Positions 1 to 5,942 of a stretch of DNA of 7,976 nt are shown here, piece by piece. The position numbers and the translations under genes were made by a program. Source of the DNA: Gemmatimonadota bacterium (GTDB lineage: Bacteria; Latescibacterota; UBA2968; UBA8231); the NCBI GenBank assembly GCA_009845645.1, contig VXZF01000541.1:3117-11092 (forward strand), written 5' to 3'. Every line of letters begins with the position of its first letter. The stretch's first letter is position 1. The notes beneath the pieces were generated by a model. The model did not search any database, had not been told where the DNA came from, and worked only from the letters and a program-made list of their open reading frames with translations.

Positions 1-1136
1 CGCTCGCGGATGCTCGCCTCAATCCGCTCCTTGATGCGGCGGATTTCCTCGTGCGGTGCCGAGTGGAAGTGGGCTGGGTAGATAAAGGGCCGGAGCATGG
101 CCGCATATTGCTCCCCCAGCGTCCGCGATCCCGCCACGCGCCGGGCCTTGATCAGCATCTGTCGCTCCCACAGTTCTCCGCGCGTCTCGTAATACCTCCA
201 ACTGGCGCGCAACGAGTGGGTCAAGGTGCCGCTCGCGCCCTCGGGGCGCAGCCGCATATCGACGCGGTAGAAAAACCCCTCCTTGGTCGCCTCGGTCAGC
301 ACGTGGACTAAGCGCTGGCCCAAGCGGCGAAAAAACTCGCTGTTCTCCAGTGGAGTTCCCTCCCCCTCAGGCTGGGTCTCGCCCTCGCCATCCCACACGA
401 AAATTAGGTCAATGTCCGAGCTGTAGTTTAACTCCTGCCCGCCATATTTGCCCAAACCGACGACGAGAAAGCGCGCCGGGCGGCCGCGCTCGTCCAGTGG
501 CTGTCCGTGCTCCTGCCACAAGGCGTGCTGGCACGTTTCAAGAGCCACCTCAACCACCACATCGGCTAAGTCGGCCAGCTCTTTTCCTATCTGCGCAACC
601 GGTTTGGTGCCGAGGATTTCGGCGGCACCAATGCGCAAAAACTCGCGCCGATGCACCCGCCGCAATACCTCTAAACGCTCCTCAAACTCGGAGACATGAC
701 CGATATCAGTGCGCAAAATCTGCCGCAGGGTACTCCGCTCCAGTGGCTCGACTAAGTGCGAAGTCTCGACCAACAACCACAATAAGAACTCGAAGTCTCG
801 CACCAAGATGTCGGCGAGAAAGGTGCTGTGGCTTACGACCTGCACTAGACGCTGACACAGAATGGGATCGGCCTCTAAGTGAGAGAAAAGCCCTCGCGGG
901 CCGTATGCCACGGCCAAGCGCACCAATTGCCGCAGTCCCTCGTCCGGCCGGCCCGTCGCAGCCAGTTCGGCCAGCGCGAGGGCTGGTAACGGCGCGGATT
1001 GCGGCGGGCCGCCGATCCGGTCCAAGGTCTCTAGGGCTTGGACCGGATCGGCAAAACCCAATTTCTCTAGGGGATCAAGGGCTTTAGCCGCATCCGCGGT
1101 GAGCGCGCGACGGGCCAGTTCCAATGCGGTGGGCAC
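1..1136 (-). CDS. glnE: Glutamine synthetase adenylyltransferase / adenylyl-removing enzyme, N-terminal part (runs off window)
   Basis: This is the bifunctional enzyme that adenylylates (inactivates) and deadenylylates glutamine synthetase in response to PII and glutamine. I translated the frame by hand; it is open from the proposed GTG to the window edge, giving about 378 residues of a family that is usually around 950. The nucleotidyltransferase core is clear. GLGKYGGQELNYSSDIDLIF starts at residue 227, with the metal-binding pair at D241 and D243. It is followed by RLGQRLVHVLTEATKEGFFY and then RVDMRLRPEG, with a third Asp at D293. WERQMLIKARRVAG and PFIYPAHF follow, as in the family. In E. 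coli this N-terminal half carries the adenylyl-removing activity. The GTG start at 1134-1136 lies 10 nt after the glnB stop and has no good Shine-Dalgarno sequence, so coupling to glnB is likely. An in-frame TTG lies four codons further in. The C-terminal transferase half is outside the window. Confidence 0.95.
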   Translation of the reverse strand, partial: MPTALELARRALTADAAKALDPLEKLGFADPVQALETLDRIGGPPQSAPLPALALAELAATGRPDEGLRQLVRLAVAYGPRGLFSHLEADPILCQRLVQVVSHSTFLADILVRDFEFLLWLLVETSHLVEPLERSTLRQILRTDIGHVSEFEERLEVLRRVHRREFLRIGAAEILGTKPVAQIGKELADLADVVVEVALETCQHALWQEHGQPLDERGRPARFLVVGLGKYGGQELNYSSDIDLIFVWDGEGETQPEGEGTPLENSEFFRRLGQRLVHVLTEATKEGFFYRVDMRLRPEGASGTLTHSLRASWRYYETRGELWERQMLIKARRVAGSRTLGEQYAAMLRPFIYPAHFHSAPHEEIRRIKERIEASIRE

Positions 1137-1146
1137 TACCGAGGCT

Positions 1147-1485
1147 TCAGAGGGCGTTTTCGCCGGTTTCGCCGGTGCGGATGCGGATGGCCTCGATCAG
1201 TTCGGAGACAAAGATCTTGCCGTCGCCGACCTCGCCGGTGGCAGCCGACTGCATAATGACCTCCACCGCTTCGTCGAGTTGGCCATCGCCAACGGCCAAT
1301 TCAATGCGAATTTTGGGCATGAAATCGAGCTGGTACTCAGCACCCCGATAGATTTCGCTGTGGCCGCGCTGGCGACCGCAGCCGCGCACCTCGCTAACGG
1401 ACATGCCGACGAGGCCAATCGCGGCCAAGGATTGTTTGACCTCGTCGAGTTTGAAGGGCTTGATAAAGGCCACGATGTTTTTCAC
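1147..1485 (-). CDS. glnB: Nitrogen regulatory protein PII
   Basis: PII is a cytoplasmic trimer that senses 2-oxoglutarate, ATP/ADP and, through uridylylation, glutamine. It controls GlnE and other nitrogen targets. From the GTG start the protein has 112 residues, the usual PII length, and begins VKNIVAFIKPFKLDEVK. The T-loop reads IYRGAEYQLDF and places Tyr51, the uridylylation site, at exactly its standard number. The B-loop is TGEVGDGKIF (83-92) and the C-loop is RIRTGE (101-106). An upstream in-frame ATG at 1525-1527 would add 14 residues unlike any PII and would overlap kptA, so I reject it. The GTG has its own ribosome-binding site. glnE follows after 10 nt, so sensor and effector are made together. 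T-loop Tyr51 implies that a GlnD uridylyltransferase exists elsewhere. GlnB versus GlnK is judged from the glnE linkage, not from sequence. Confidence 0.96.
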   Translation of the reverse strand: MKNIVAFIKPFKLDEVKQSLAAIGLVGMSVSEVRGCGRQRGHSEIYRGAEYQLDFMPKIRIELAVGDGQLDEAVEVIMQSAATGEVGDGKIFVSELIEAIRIRTGETGENAL

Positions 1486-1490
1486 GGTGT

Positions 1491-1497
1491 CCCTCTC
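1491..1497 (-). promoter_or_regulatory. Ribosome-binding site of glnB, overlapping the kptA stop codon
   Basis: On the minus strand GAGAGGG lies 5 nt before the GTG at 1483-1485 and shares bases with the kptA TGA stop (1496-1498). It fixes the PII start at GTG rather than at the upstream ATG. It also means that ribosomes finishing kptA pass directly over the glnB initiation site. Confidence 0.7.
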
Positions 1498-2119
1498 AGC
1501 GGGCCGAAAACCGGGGCTTGCGACCATAGCTTACGCCGCTGGGTGCTGGCATCTCGGCGACGTCGAGGGGCTTTTGTTGGCTACCGTGGATGGGGCCGAT
1601 GCAACTGGCTGGGATTTCTTCGGTCAGCACGACCGTGCCGCGAGAAAAAAAGCGACAGCCCTCCTCGTGAGCCTTGGCCGCGAGAATCTCCACTACGCAG
1701 GGGGTATCGCGTTGGTGACTGTGCGACTCGGCCGCCTCGTGTGTCAGCGACAGATGCACGTAGTAGCGATCGCCTGGAGAAATGCCCTCGTGGGTAAAGC
1801 GCTGGGCCGCGCTGCGAGTCGTACCCATGTAGAGTCGGGCGGGCGGCGGGTCCATAGGCTCGCCGTCCATATCGACGAAAAAACTGTGTCCGTATAGCGC
1901 GCGAATGCCGAACTCGTTCAGTTCAAAGCGATACTGCCCCGGGGCGTTGACGAGGTTGACGACATCGGCTTCGGCTACCTCTGCGTAGCGTTCTTGTACT
2001 CCTTGTACTACCTGATCCAACGGCGCGTAGCCGTAAGCGTCAATCTCCAGTCCAAATTCGTCGGGCCGATGCCTGAGCATCAGCGAAAGCAATTTGGAAA
2101 TGCGACTTGTATTGGCCAC
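1496..2119 (-). CDS. kptA: RNA 2'-phosphotransferase (Tpt1/KptA family)
   Basis: The family moves an internal RNA 2'-phosphate to NAD+, giving ADP-ribose 1'',2''-cyclic phosphate. In eukaryotes this ends tRNA splicing; in bacteria the natural substrate is not settled. The 207-residue protein shows the family pattern. SKLLSLMLRHRP gives R16 and H17. QYRFEL contains R64, and IRALYGHS follows. GDRYYVHLS contains R118. These match the known Arg-His-Arg-Arg catalytic set in order and spacing. The usual LYHGT reads LYMGTT here (M98), and the usual RxHVHLS reads RYYVHLS, so it is a divergent but probably active member. The last 34 residues, after IPASCI, extend past the usual family end and have no recognised motif. 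The start is GTG, with AAAGGA about 11 nt upstream; a nearby ATG is in another frame. glnB begins 10 nt after the stop. Confidence 0.9.
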   Translation of the reverse strand: MANTSRISKLLSLMLRHRPDEFGLEIDAYGYAPLDQVVQGVQERYAEVAEADVVNLVNAPGQYRFELNEFGIRALYGHSFFVDMDGEPMDPPPARLYMGTTRSAAQRFTHEGISPGDRYYVHLSLTHEAAESHSHQRDTPCVVEILAAKAHEEGCRFFSRGTVVLTEEIPASCIGPIHGSQQKPLDVAEMPAPSGVSYGRKPRFSAR

Positions 2120-2149
2120 TGCTCATCGCGTCCTTTCAGCATTAATAAT

Positions 2150-2177
2150 GTAGGGGCGACCGGCCGGTCGCCTCTAC
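2150..2177. repeat. 28-bp GC-rich palindrome between purE and kptA
   Basis: Two 14-base arms, GTAGGGGCGACCGG and CCGGTCGCCTCTAC, meet with no spacer and match at 13 of 14 positions. The odd pair is G.U in plus-strand RNA and A.C in minus-strand RNA. The element begins 4 nt after the purE stop and is followed on the transcribed strand by AT-rich DNA with no run of T. It could be a REP-like dispersed element, a transcript-end stabiliser or a weak terminator. The core resembles GTAGGGGCGACC repeats that I recall from uncultured bacterial genomes; that link is from memory. I see no second copy in this window. Confidence 0.75.
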
Positions 2178-2181
2178 GGTC

Positions 2182-2637
2182 TTAGGGGTTCCACTGTGCG
2201 CGATAAGTTTCAATGGCCCGGGCAACCGCCTCGTCGGACAAGGCGATGATCTGGGCCGCCAGCATGGCCGCATTGCGGGCATTGTCAATGCCGACGGTCG
2301 CCACCGGGATACCCGGCGGCATCTGCACGATGGAGTAGAGCGAATCGACTCCATTGAGCGCACCCGAGGCAATGGGGACTCCGATGACCGGCAAGGTCGT
2401 ATGCGCCGCCACTACTCCGGGCAGGGCCGCAGCTAAGCCAGCACCGGCGATGATCACCTTGAGGCCGCGGCCAGCCGCCTCGCTGGCCCAAGTAGCGGTG
2501 CGCTCGGGGTTGCGGTGGGCCGAAGATACGATCATTTCGTAGCCGAGTCCAAGCTCTTCGAGCACCGCCGCCCCCTTGCGCATGGTGTCCTCGTCCGAGG
2601 TACTGCCCATGATTACGCCAACGCGAATATCTGCCAT
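2182..2637 (-). CDS. purE: N5-carboxyaminoimidazole ribonucleotide mutase (PurE)
   Basis: PurE converts N5-CAIR to CAIR in de novo purine synthesis in the cytoplasm, working with PurK. The protein has 151 residues, close to the usual 160-170. The substrate-binding motifs are [12 protein letters not shown] (residues 8-19), [11 protein letters not shown] (37-47) and [10 protein letters not shown] (65-74). [20 protein letters not shown] (96-115) follows, as in class I (bacterial mutase) enzymes. One oddity is A71, which sits where E. coli PurE has the His of GAGGAAHLPG. The ATG start has GGGAGG 10 nt upstream on the minus strand. It lies 75 nt after ftsZ, and no purK is in the window. The gap may carry its own promoter, but I could not identify one with confidence. 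Read-through from the dcw genes is also possible. Confidence 0.96.
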   Translation of the reverse strand: MADIRVGVIMGSTSDEDTMRKGAAVLEELGLGYEMIVSSAHRNPERTATWASEAAGRGLKVIIAGAGLAAALPGVVAAHTTLPVIGVPIASGALNGVDSLYSIVQMPPGIPVATVGIDNARNAAMLAAQIIALSDEAVARAIETYRAQWNP

Positions 2638-2712
2638 ATAAAAACGTCCTCCCTGCGAATTCTATCGCGCACAGGTTAAAATAAGCCAAATCGCCCGCGC
2701 GCGACAACTGCC

Positions 2713-3927
2713 CTAAGAAGCGTTCATTTTGCGACGCAGGAAGGTGGGAATGTCCAAATCGCCAACTGCGGGGCGCACTGGCTCCTGATGCTCCTGATGC
2801 TCCTGAGGGATGCTGTGGCCGTTGCGCAGATACGTGGGCACTTCCAAGGAGGTACCCCCGTTGCCATTGCCGAGCAGGACCGGGCTACCGATGGTCAAAG
2901 GATCCGCCTCCACATCCTGCTGCGTCGGCTCTTCTTGTTCGCGGGCCGGCGGCTCGGCTTCATTGTTCTTATGTACGTTGAAACCCGTGGCTATGACCGT
3001 CACGCGGATATTCTCAGCTAGGCTGTCGTCGATTACGGTGCCGAAGATGATCTCGGCGTCCGAGCCGGATTCCTCGTTGATCAGCGACATGACCTCGTTG
3101 ATCTCGTAGAGCGTGAGATTGGAGTCGCCGGCGATATTGATCAACACGCCCTTGGCACCGGCGATCGACACGTCCTCCAAAAGCGGGCTATTGATCGCCT
3201 TGCGAGCGGCCTCCACGGCCCGCTCTTCGCCGCTGTGCTCCCCGAGGCCCATAATCGCATCTCCGCCCTTGGAAATCACCGTGCGGACATCGTTGAAGTC
3301 GAGATTGACCATACCCGGAATCGTAATCAGGTCGGAAATACCACGCGTGGCCTGCATCAGCACTTCATCGGCCTTGAGAAACGCATCTTGGAGCGTGGTG
3401 TCGCGGCCGCAGACTTCTAGCAGGCGCTGGTTTTTGATGGTGATCAGAGTATCAACTTGGTCCTTTAGCTCGGCAATCCCACTCCTGGCATTCTTCATCC
3501 GCGGAGAGCCTTCCATTAGAAAAGGCTCGGTGACAATGCCAACCGTCAGGGCCCCTTGGTCGCGGGAAATTTCCGCAACAGTGGGCGCGACTCCCGTACC
3601 TGTACCGCCGCCCATGCCGGCCGTGATGAAGATCAGATCCGAGTCCTGTAACTGCTTGGAGACCTTGTCGCAATCTTCTTCGATGGCTTGCCGCCCCACC
3701 TCTGGGTCTGCACCAGCACCCAAACCCCGCGTGACGCTGCTGCCAATGCAAATGGGAAAGTCAGCCCGCGAGGTCTCCAGTGCCTGTGCATCCGTGTTGA
3801 CGGCGACGAATTCGACGCCGTGCATCCCAGACTCAATCATGCGGTTGTTGGCATTGCCACCGCTGCCACCAACTCCGACGACCTTAATTCGCGCTCGATG
3901 CTCGTTATCGATCAACCTAATTGCCAT
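2713..3927 (-). CDS. ftsZ: Cell division protein FtsZ with two C-terminal FtsA-docking peptides
   Basis: FtsZ is the tubulin-like GTPase that forms the cytokinetic ring at midcell. This one has 404 residues. The N-terminal GTP-binding part shows KVVGVGGSGGNANNRMI (15-31; Ser22 replaces a usual Gly), VNTDAQAL (43-50) and the tubulin signature ITAGMGGGTGTG (101-112). The T7 catalytic loop is NLDFND (208-213), with the Asp residues needed for GTP hydrolysis in a polymer. The globular domain ends near residue 320 and is followed by an acidic, Gln-rich linker. The tail then carries two peptides of the conserved FtsA-binding type: LEVPTYLRNG (361-370) and LDIPTFLRRK (391-400). Normally there is one. 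A Gln-Glu-His tandem repeat lies between them. The ATG is fixed by a very strong Shine-Dalgarno sequence. ftsZ follows ftsA by 36 nt, the usual order. Confidence 0.98.
   Translation of the reverse strand: MAIRLIDNEHRARIKVVGVGGSGGNANNRMIESGMHGVEFVAVNTDAQALETSRADFPICIGSSVTRGLGAGADPEVGRQAIEEDCDKVSKQLQDSDLIFITAGMGGGTGTGVAPTVAEISRDQGALTVGIVTEPFLMEGSPRMKNARSGIAELKDQVDTLITIKNQRLLEVCGRDTTLQDAFLKADEVLMQATRGISDLITIPGMVNLDFNDVRTVISKGGDAIMGLGEHSGEERAVEAARKAINSPLLEDVSIAGAKGVLINIAGDSNLTLYEINEVMSLINEESGSDAEIIFGTVIDDSLAENIRVTVIATGFNVHKNNEAEPPAREQEEPTQQDVEADPLTIGSPVLLGNGNGGTSLEVPTYLRNGHSIPQEHQEHQEPVRPAVGDLDIPTFLRRKMNAS
2781..2805 (-). repeat. 9-bp tandem repeat in the ftsZ linker
   Basis: The unit CAGGAGCAT occurs twice in full and then as CAGGAGC on the minus strand, encoding Gln-Glu-His, Gln-Glu-His, Gln-Glu-Pro (residues 375-383). 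It lies between the two docking peptides. A repeat of whole codons lets the linker gain or lose three residues without a frameshift. Each unit also contains AGGAG, a Shine-Dalgarno-like core, but no gene starts just downstream. Confidence 0.85.
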
Positions 3928-3934
3928 AATTACT

Positions 3935-3941
3935 CCTCCTT
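3935..3941 (-). promoter_or_regulatory. Near-consensus ribosome-binding site of ftsZ
   Basis: AAGGAGG lies 7 nt before the ftsZ ATG in a 36-nt gap after ftsA, and it extends as AAGGAGGAGT. It is the strongest such site in the window and fixes the start. The genes just upstream in the transcript appear to be coupled by overlaps instead. FtsZ is far more abundant than FtsQ or FtsA in well-studied bacteria, so strong independent initiation fits. Confidence 0.85.
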
Positions 3942-3963
3942 GATTTTGGGACCAGCACCGCCG

Positions 3964-5136
3964 CTAGTCCCGTGGTTGTAACCATCTTTTTACGCGCCCA
4001 AACACTGAATCGAAGGAATCTTCGACCAGCTCCTGCGCTTCTGTTTGGTTTTTTCCCTCCTGTTGCTCCATTCCGTACAGGAGCAGACCCAGCACCGTAG
4101 CATACGATGGGCTAGCCAGCTCTGCGGCCCCCTCAAACCCGCTCGACTCCCCCAAGCGCACAGGCATGTTAAAGACCCGCTCGGCCAAGGCTACGGCTCC
4201 GGTGATTTGCGCTCCCCCACCTGTGAGGACAATGCCCGCGCCTAGCGCAGCATGGGGCAACTCGGTATAGACCTGCTTGCGGGCTAGGGCCAATATCTCC
4301 TCCATTCGCGCCTCGACGATGAGGGCCACTGTCTCGCTGGGCGCGCCCGCACACTTGGCCTGCTCGGCCTCGGCCCGCGTGGTGCGCAGCCCAACGCCGA
4401 TGTCGTTGGTTACGTTATGCCCACCCAATCCGACGTTACCCGAATAGCGCAGCCCTTTACCAACAAAGACGGCCACATCGGTCGTACCGCCGCCGATGTC
4501 GAGCAGACAGACTCCCATCTGCCGCTCGTCCTCACTGAGAACCGCATAGCTCGAAGCAAGCGCGCCGAGAACGACACCGTGCACATCGACGCCCGCACGG
4601 AGGATGCTGTGGCAGATGTTCCGCACTGCGGCAATCGAGCTGGTGACTACGTGTACACTGGCCTCTAAGCGCACTCCATACATACCCACGGGATCGAGAA
4701 TGCCTCGCTGGCCATTGACGGCAAACTCTTGGGGCAAAACGTGCAACACCTCGCGATCAAACGGCACTTTGACCACGCCGGCCGCAGCAAGCACGCGGGC
4801 GCGGTCCTGTACTCCGATCCATCCGCCTTCGCCACCGACAGCCACCATGCCCGTGCTGTTGAGGCTGGCGATGTATTCGCCAGAAATGCCAGCGTACACT
4901 GAGTCGATTTCGACTCCAGCCATCAGCTCTGCTTGACGCACGGCCTCGCCAATGGCGTGCACGGTCTTCTCGGCATCCACAATCGCCCCGCGCTGGATCC
5001 CCTCTGAGGGGTGCTGGCCGACGCCAATAATCCGCGGGGGCCGCTCGGCGACCTGCTCGGCAATGGCAGCGCAGACCTTAGTCGTGCCCAAGTCCAGCCC
5101 GGCGATAATGGTGCTGTGCTCCTCACTCCAGTTCAT
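3964..5136 (-). CDS. ftsA: Cell division protein FtsA, shortened in subdomain 2B
   Basis: FtsA is an actin-like ATPase that tethers FtsZ to the inner membrane and recruits later division proteins. At 390 residues it is shorter than the usual 410-420. Phosphate 1 is GLDLGTTKV (13-21), the 1C domain spans about 80-160, phosphate 2 is LLDIGGGTTDVAVF (211-224), and the adenosine motif is GIVLTGGGAQI (301-311). The C-terminal amphipathic membrane helix is FGRVKRWLQ (379-387). After GLGGHNVTND the family normally has about 35 residues between an AEAIK-like and an AEVIEPR-like motif, including VxVPxVGGRPPR. Here only nine separate AEQAK (257-261) from ALIVEAR (271-277). The loss of about 26 residues is in frame, with normal codons around it. 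The start ATG overlaps the ftsQ stop as ATGA and has only a weak Shine-Dalgarno sequence, so expression probably depends on ftsQ translation. Confidence 0.96.
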   Translation of the reverse strand: MNWSEEHSTIIAGLDLGTTKVCAAIAEQVAERPPRIIGVGQHPSEGIQRGAIVDAEKTVHAIGEAVRQAELMAGVEIDSVYAGISGEYIASLNSTGMVAVGGEGGWIGVQDRARVLAAAGVVKVPFDREVLHVLPQEFAVNGQRGILDPVGMYGVRLEASVHVVTSSIAAVRNICHSILRAGVDVHGVVLGALASSYAVLSEDERQMGVCLLDIGGGTTDVAVFVGKGLRYSGNVGLGGHNVTNDIGVGLRTTRAEAEQAKCAGAPSETVALIVEARMEEILALARKQVYTELPHAALGAGIVLTGGGAQITGAVALAERVFNMPVRLGESSGFEGAAELASPSYATVLGLLLYGMEQQEGKNQTEAQELVEDSFDSVFGRVKRWLQPRD

Positions 5137-5942
5137 CCCGATTTTGCTTTCTTTTTCCCTACTACCATCTGGCCGGCATAGCGCAAGTCGATATAGGCCG
5201 GATCGGGATGGCTTTGATGGACGCGCGGCATCAACTCGCGAATGGTGCGGAGCCGGTGGGCGGCCTCGTTGACCGGCAAGCGCACTTCGAGTCCATCACC
5301 GGCCATCTGTAAGCGAATGCTCGCCCCGGACATCGGCTGGATGCCGGCTACGTTGAGACAAAATTCCGCATCGGCAACCGTGGCTTCCTCCCACCAGCGC
5401 AGTATCGCCAATAGCGCAGAGTCCGACACGGCCACGCCCGGCTGTAGCGAGTCGCCGCGGACGGACAGCCCGGATATGACGGGCAAATTGCGGGGCGGAA
5501 CATCCGTACTACCTACCGGAAGCAAGACGCCATCGGGCGTTATCCCGTAGGTCTGGCCCAAATCGATCCAAGCCACTTGGCGATGCTCGACGATATCGAC
5601 GGCAATCCGGTTGGGTGGCTTGCGCACCACGAAAGCCCGCTTGATCCAATACATGGCTTCCAGCCGCTGCGCAACCTCGTCCAAGTCGATGGCGAAAATG
5701 TTGCTACCAGCCGCAAGGCCACTGGCGACGCGTACATCTTCCCCACTGAGTCGCCGCAACCCATCCACCTCAATAGCCTTGAGGCCAAAGTAGGAGGCTT
5801 GGCCAAAGTAGGTAGCCGCTTGATAGGCCGCTAAGGTGCTGCCCGTGGCCAAAATTAAGAGCGCAATCCAAAGCCCGCGGGCCTTGGATTGACCTCGCTG
5901 CGACTTCTTGCGCGCCTTGGTCTTCTTCTTCTGGCGGTTCAC
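5133..5942 (-). CDS. ftsQ: Cell division protein FtsQ (POTRA domain, DivIB family)
   Basis: FtsQ is a bitopic inner-membrane scaffold that links early divisome proteins to FtsB, FtsL, FtsW and FtsI. The 269-residue protein starts with a very basic cytoplasmic tail (MNRQKKKTKARKKSQRGQSK). One membrane span follows at about 23-46. The POTRA domain runs from about 54 to 122, with LKAIEVDGLRRLSGEDV, GSNIFAIDLDEV and the typical WIKRAFVVRKPPNRIAVDIVEH stretch. The C-terminal beta domain ends with YIDLRYAGQMVV, the segment that binds FtsB in E. coli, and then a Lys-rich end. The start is GTG, overlapping the murC TGA as GTGA, with GGAGAG 5 nt upstream inside murC. The stop overlaps ftsA as ATGA. 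Overall sequence is poorly conserved, as usual for FtsQ, and position between murC and ftsA supports the call. Confidence 0.94.
   Translation of the reverse strand: MNRQKKKTKARKKSQRGQSKARGLWIALLILATGSTLAAYQAATYFGQASYFGLKAIEVDGLRRLSGEDVRVASGLAAGSNIFAIDLDEVAQRLEAMYWIKRAFVVRKPPNRIAVDIVEHRQVAWIDLGQTYGITPDGVLLPVGSTDVPPRNLPVISGLSVRGDSLQPGVAVSDSALLAILRWWEEATVADAEFCLNVAGIQPMSGASIRLQMAGDGLEVRLPVNEAAHRLRTIRELMPRVHQSHPDPAYIDLRYAGQMVVGKKKAKSG

Noticed and set aside
350..1087. Long plus-strand open frame of 245 codons opposite glnE.
   Set aside because: Its translation is rich in Arg, Pro and Ala with no motif, and it lies antisense to a clear glnE. It is a GC-driven shadow frame.
1486..1527. Upstream ATG that would extend PII by 14 residues.
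   Set aside because: PII proteins start at the MKxIxAxIKPF-like segment, and the GTG at 1483-1485 gives exactly 112 residues with Tyr51 in register and a good ribosome-binding site.
2142..2185. Short open-frame ends such as GATGRSPL spanning the palindrome, in both directions.
   Set aside because: These are chance translations of the repeat itself, not part of a gene.
2638..2712. Possible purE promoter on the minus strand (TTGGCT at 2684-2689, TAGAAT at 2659-2664).
   Set aside because: The spacer is 19 nt and the -35 match is weak. In a 75-nt gap such matches arise by chance, so I do not list it as a feature.
2680..2712. Possible ftsZ terminator: TCGC, six-base loop, GCGA, then a T-rich stretch on the minus strand.
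   Set aside because: The stem is only 4 bp and the T-rich stretch is interrupted, so it is too weak for an intrinsic terminator.
3113..3943. Plus-strand open frame of 276 codons opposite ftsZ.
   Set aside because: It mirrors the well-conserved ftsZ codons in another frame, and its product is low in complexity with no recognised domain.
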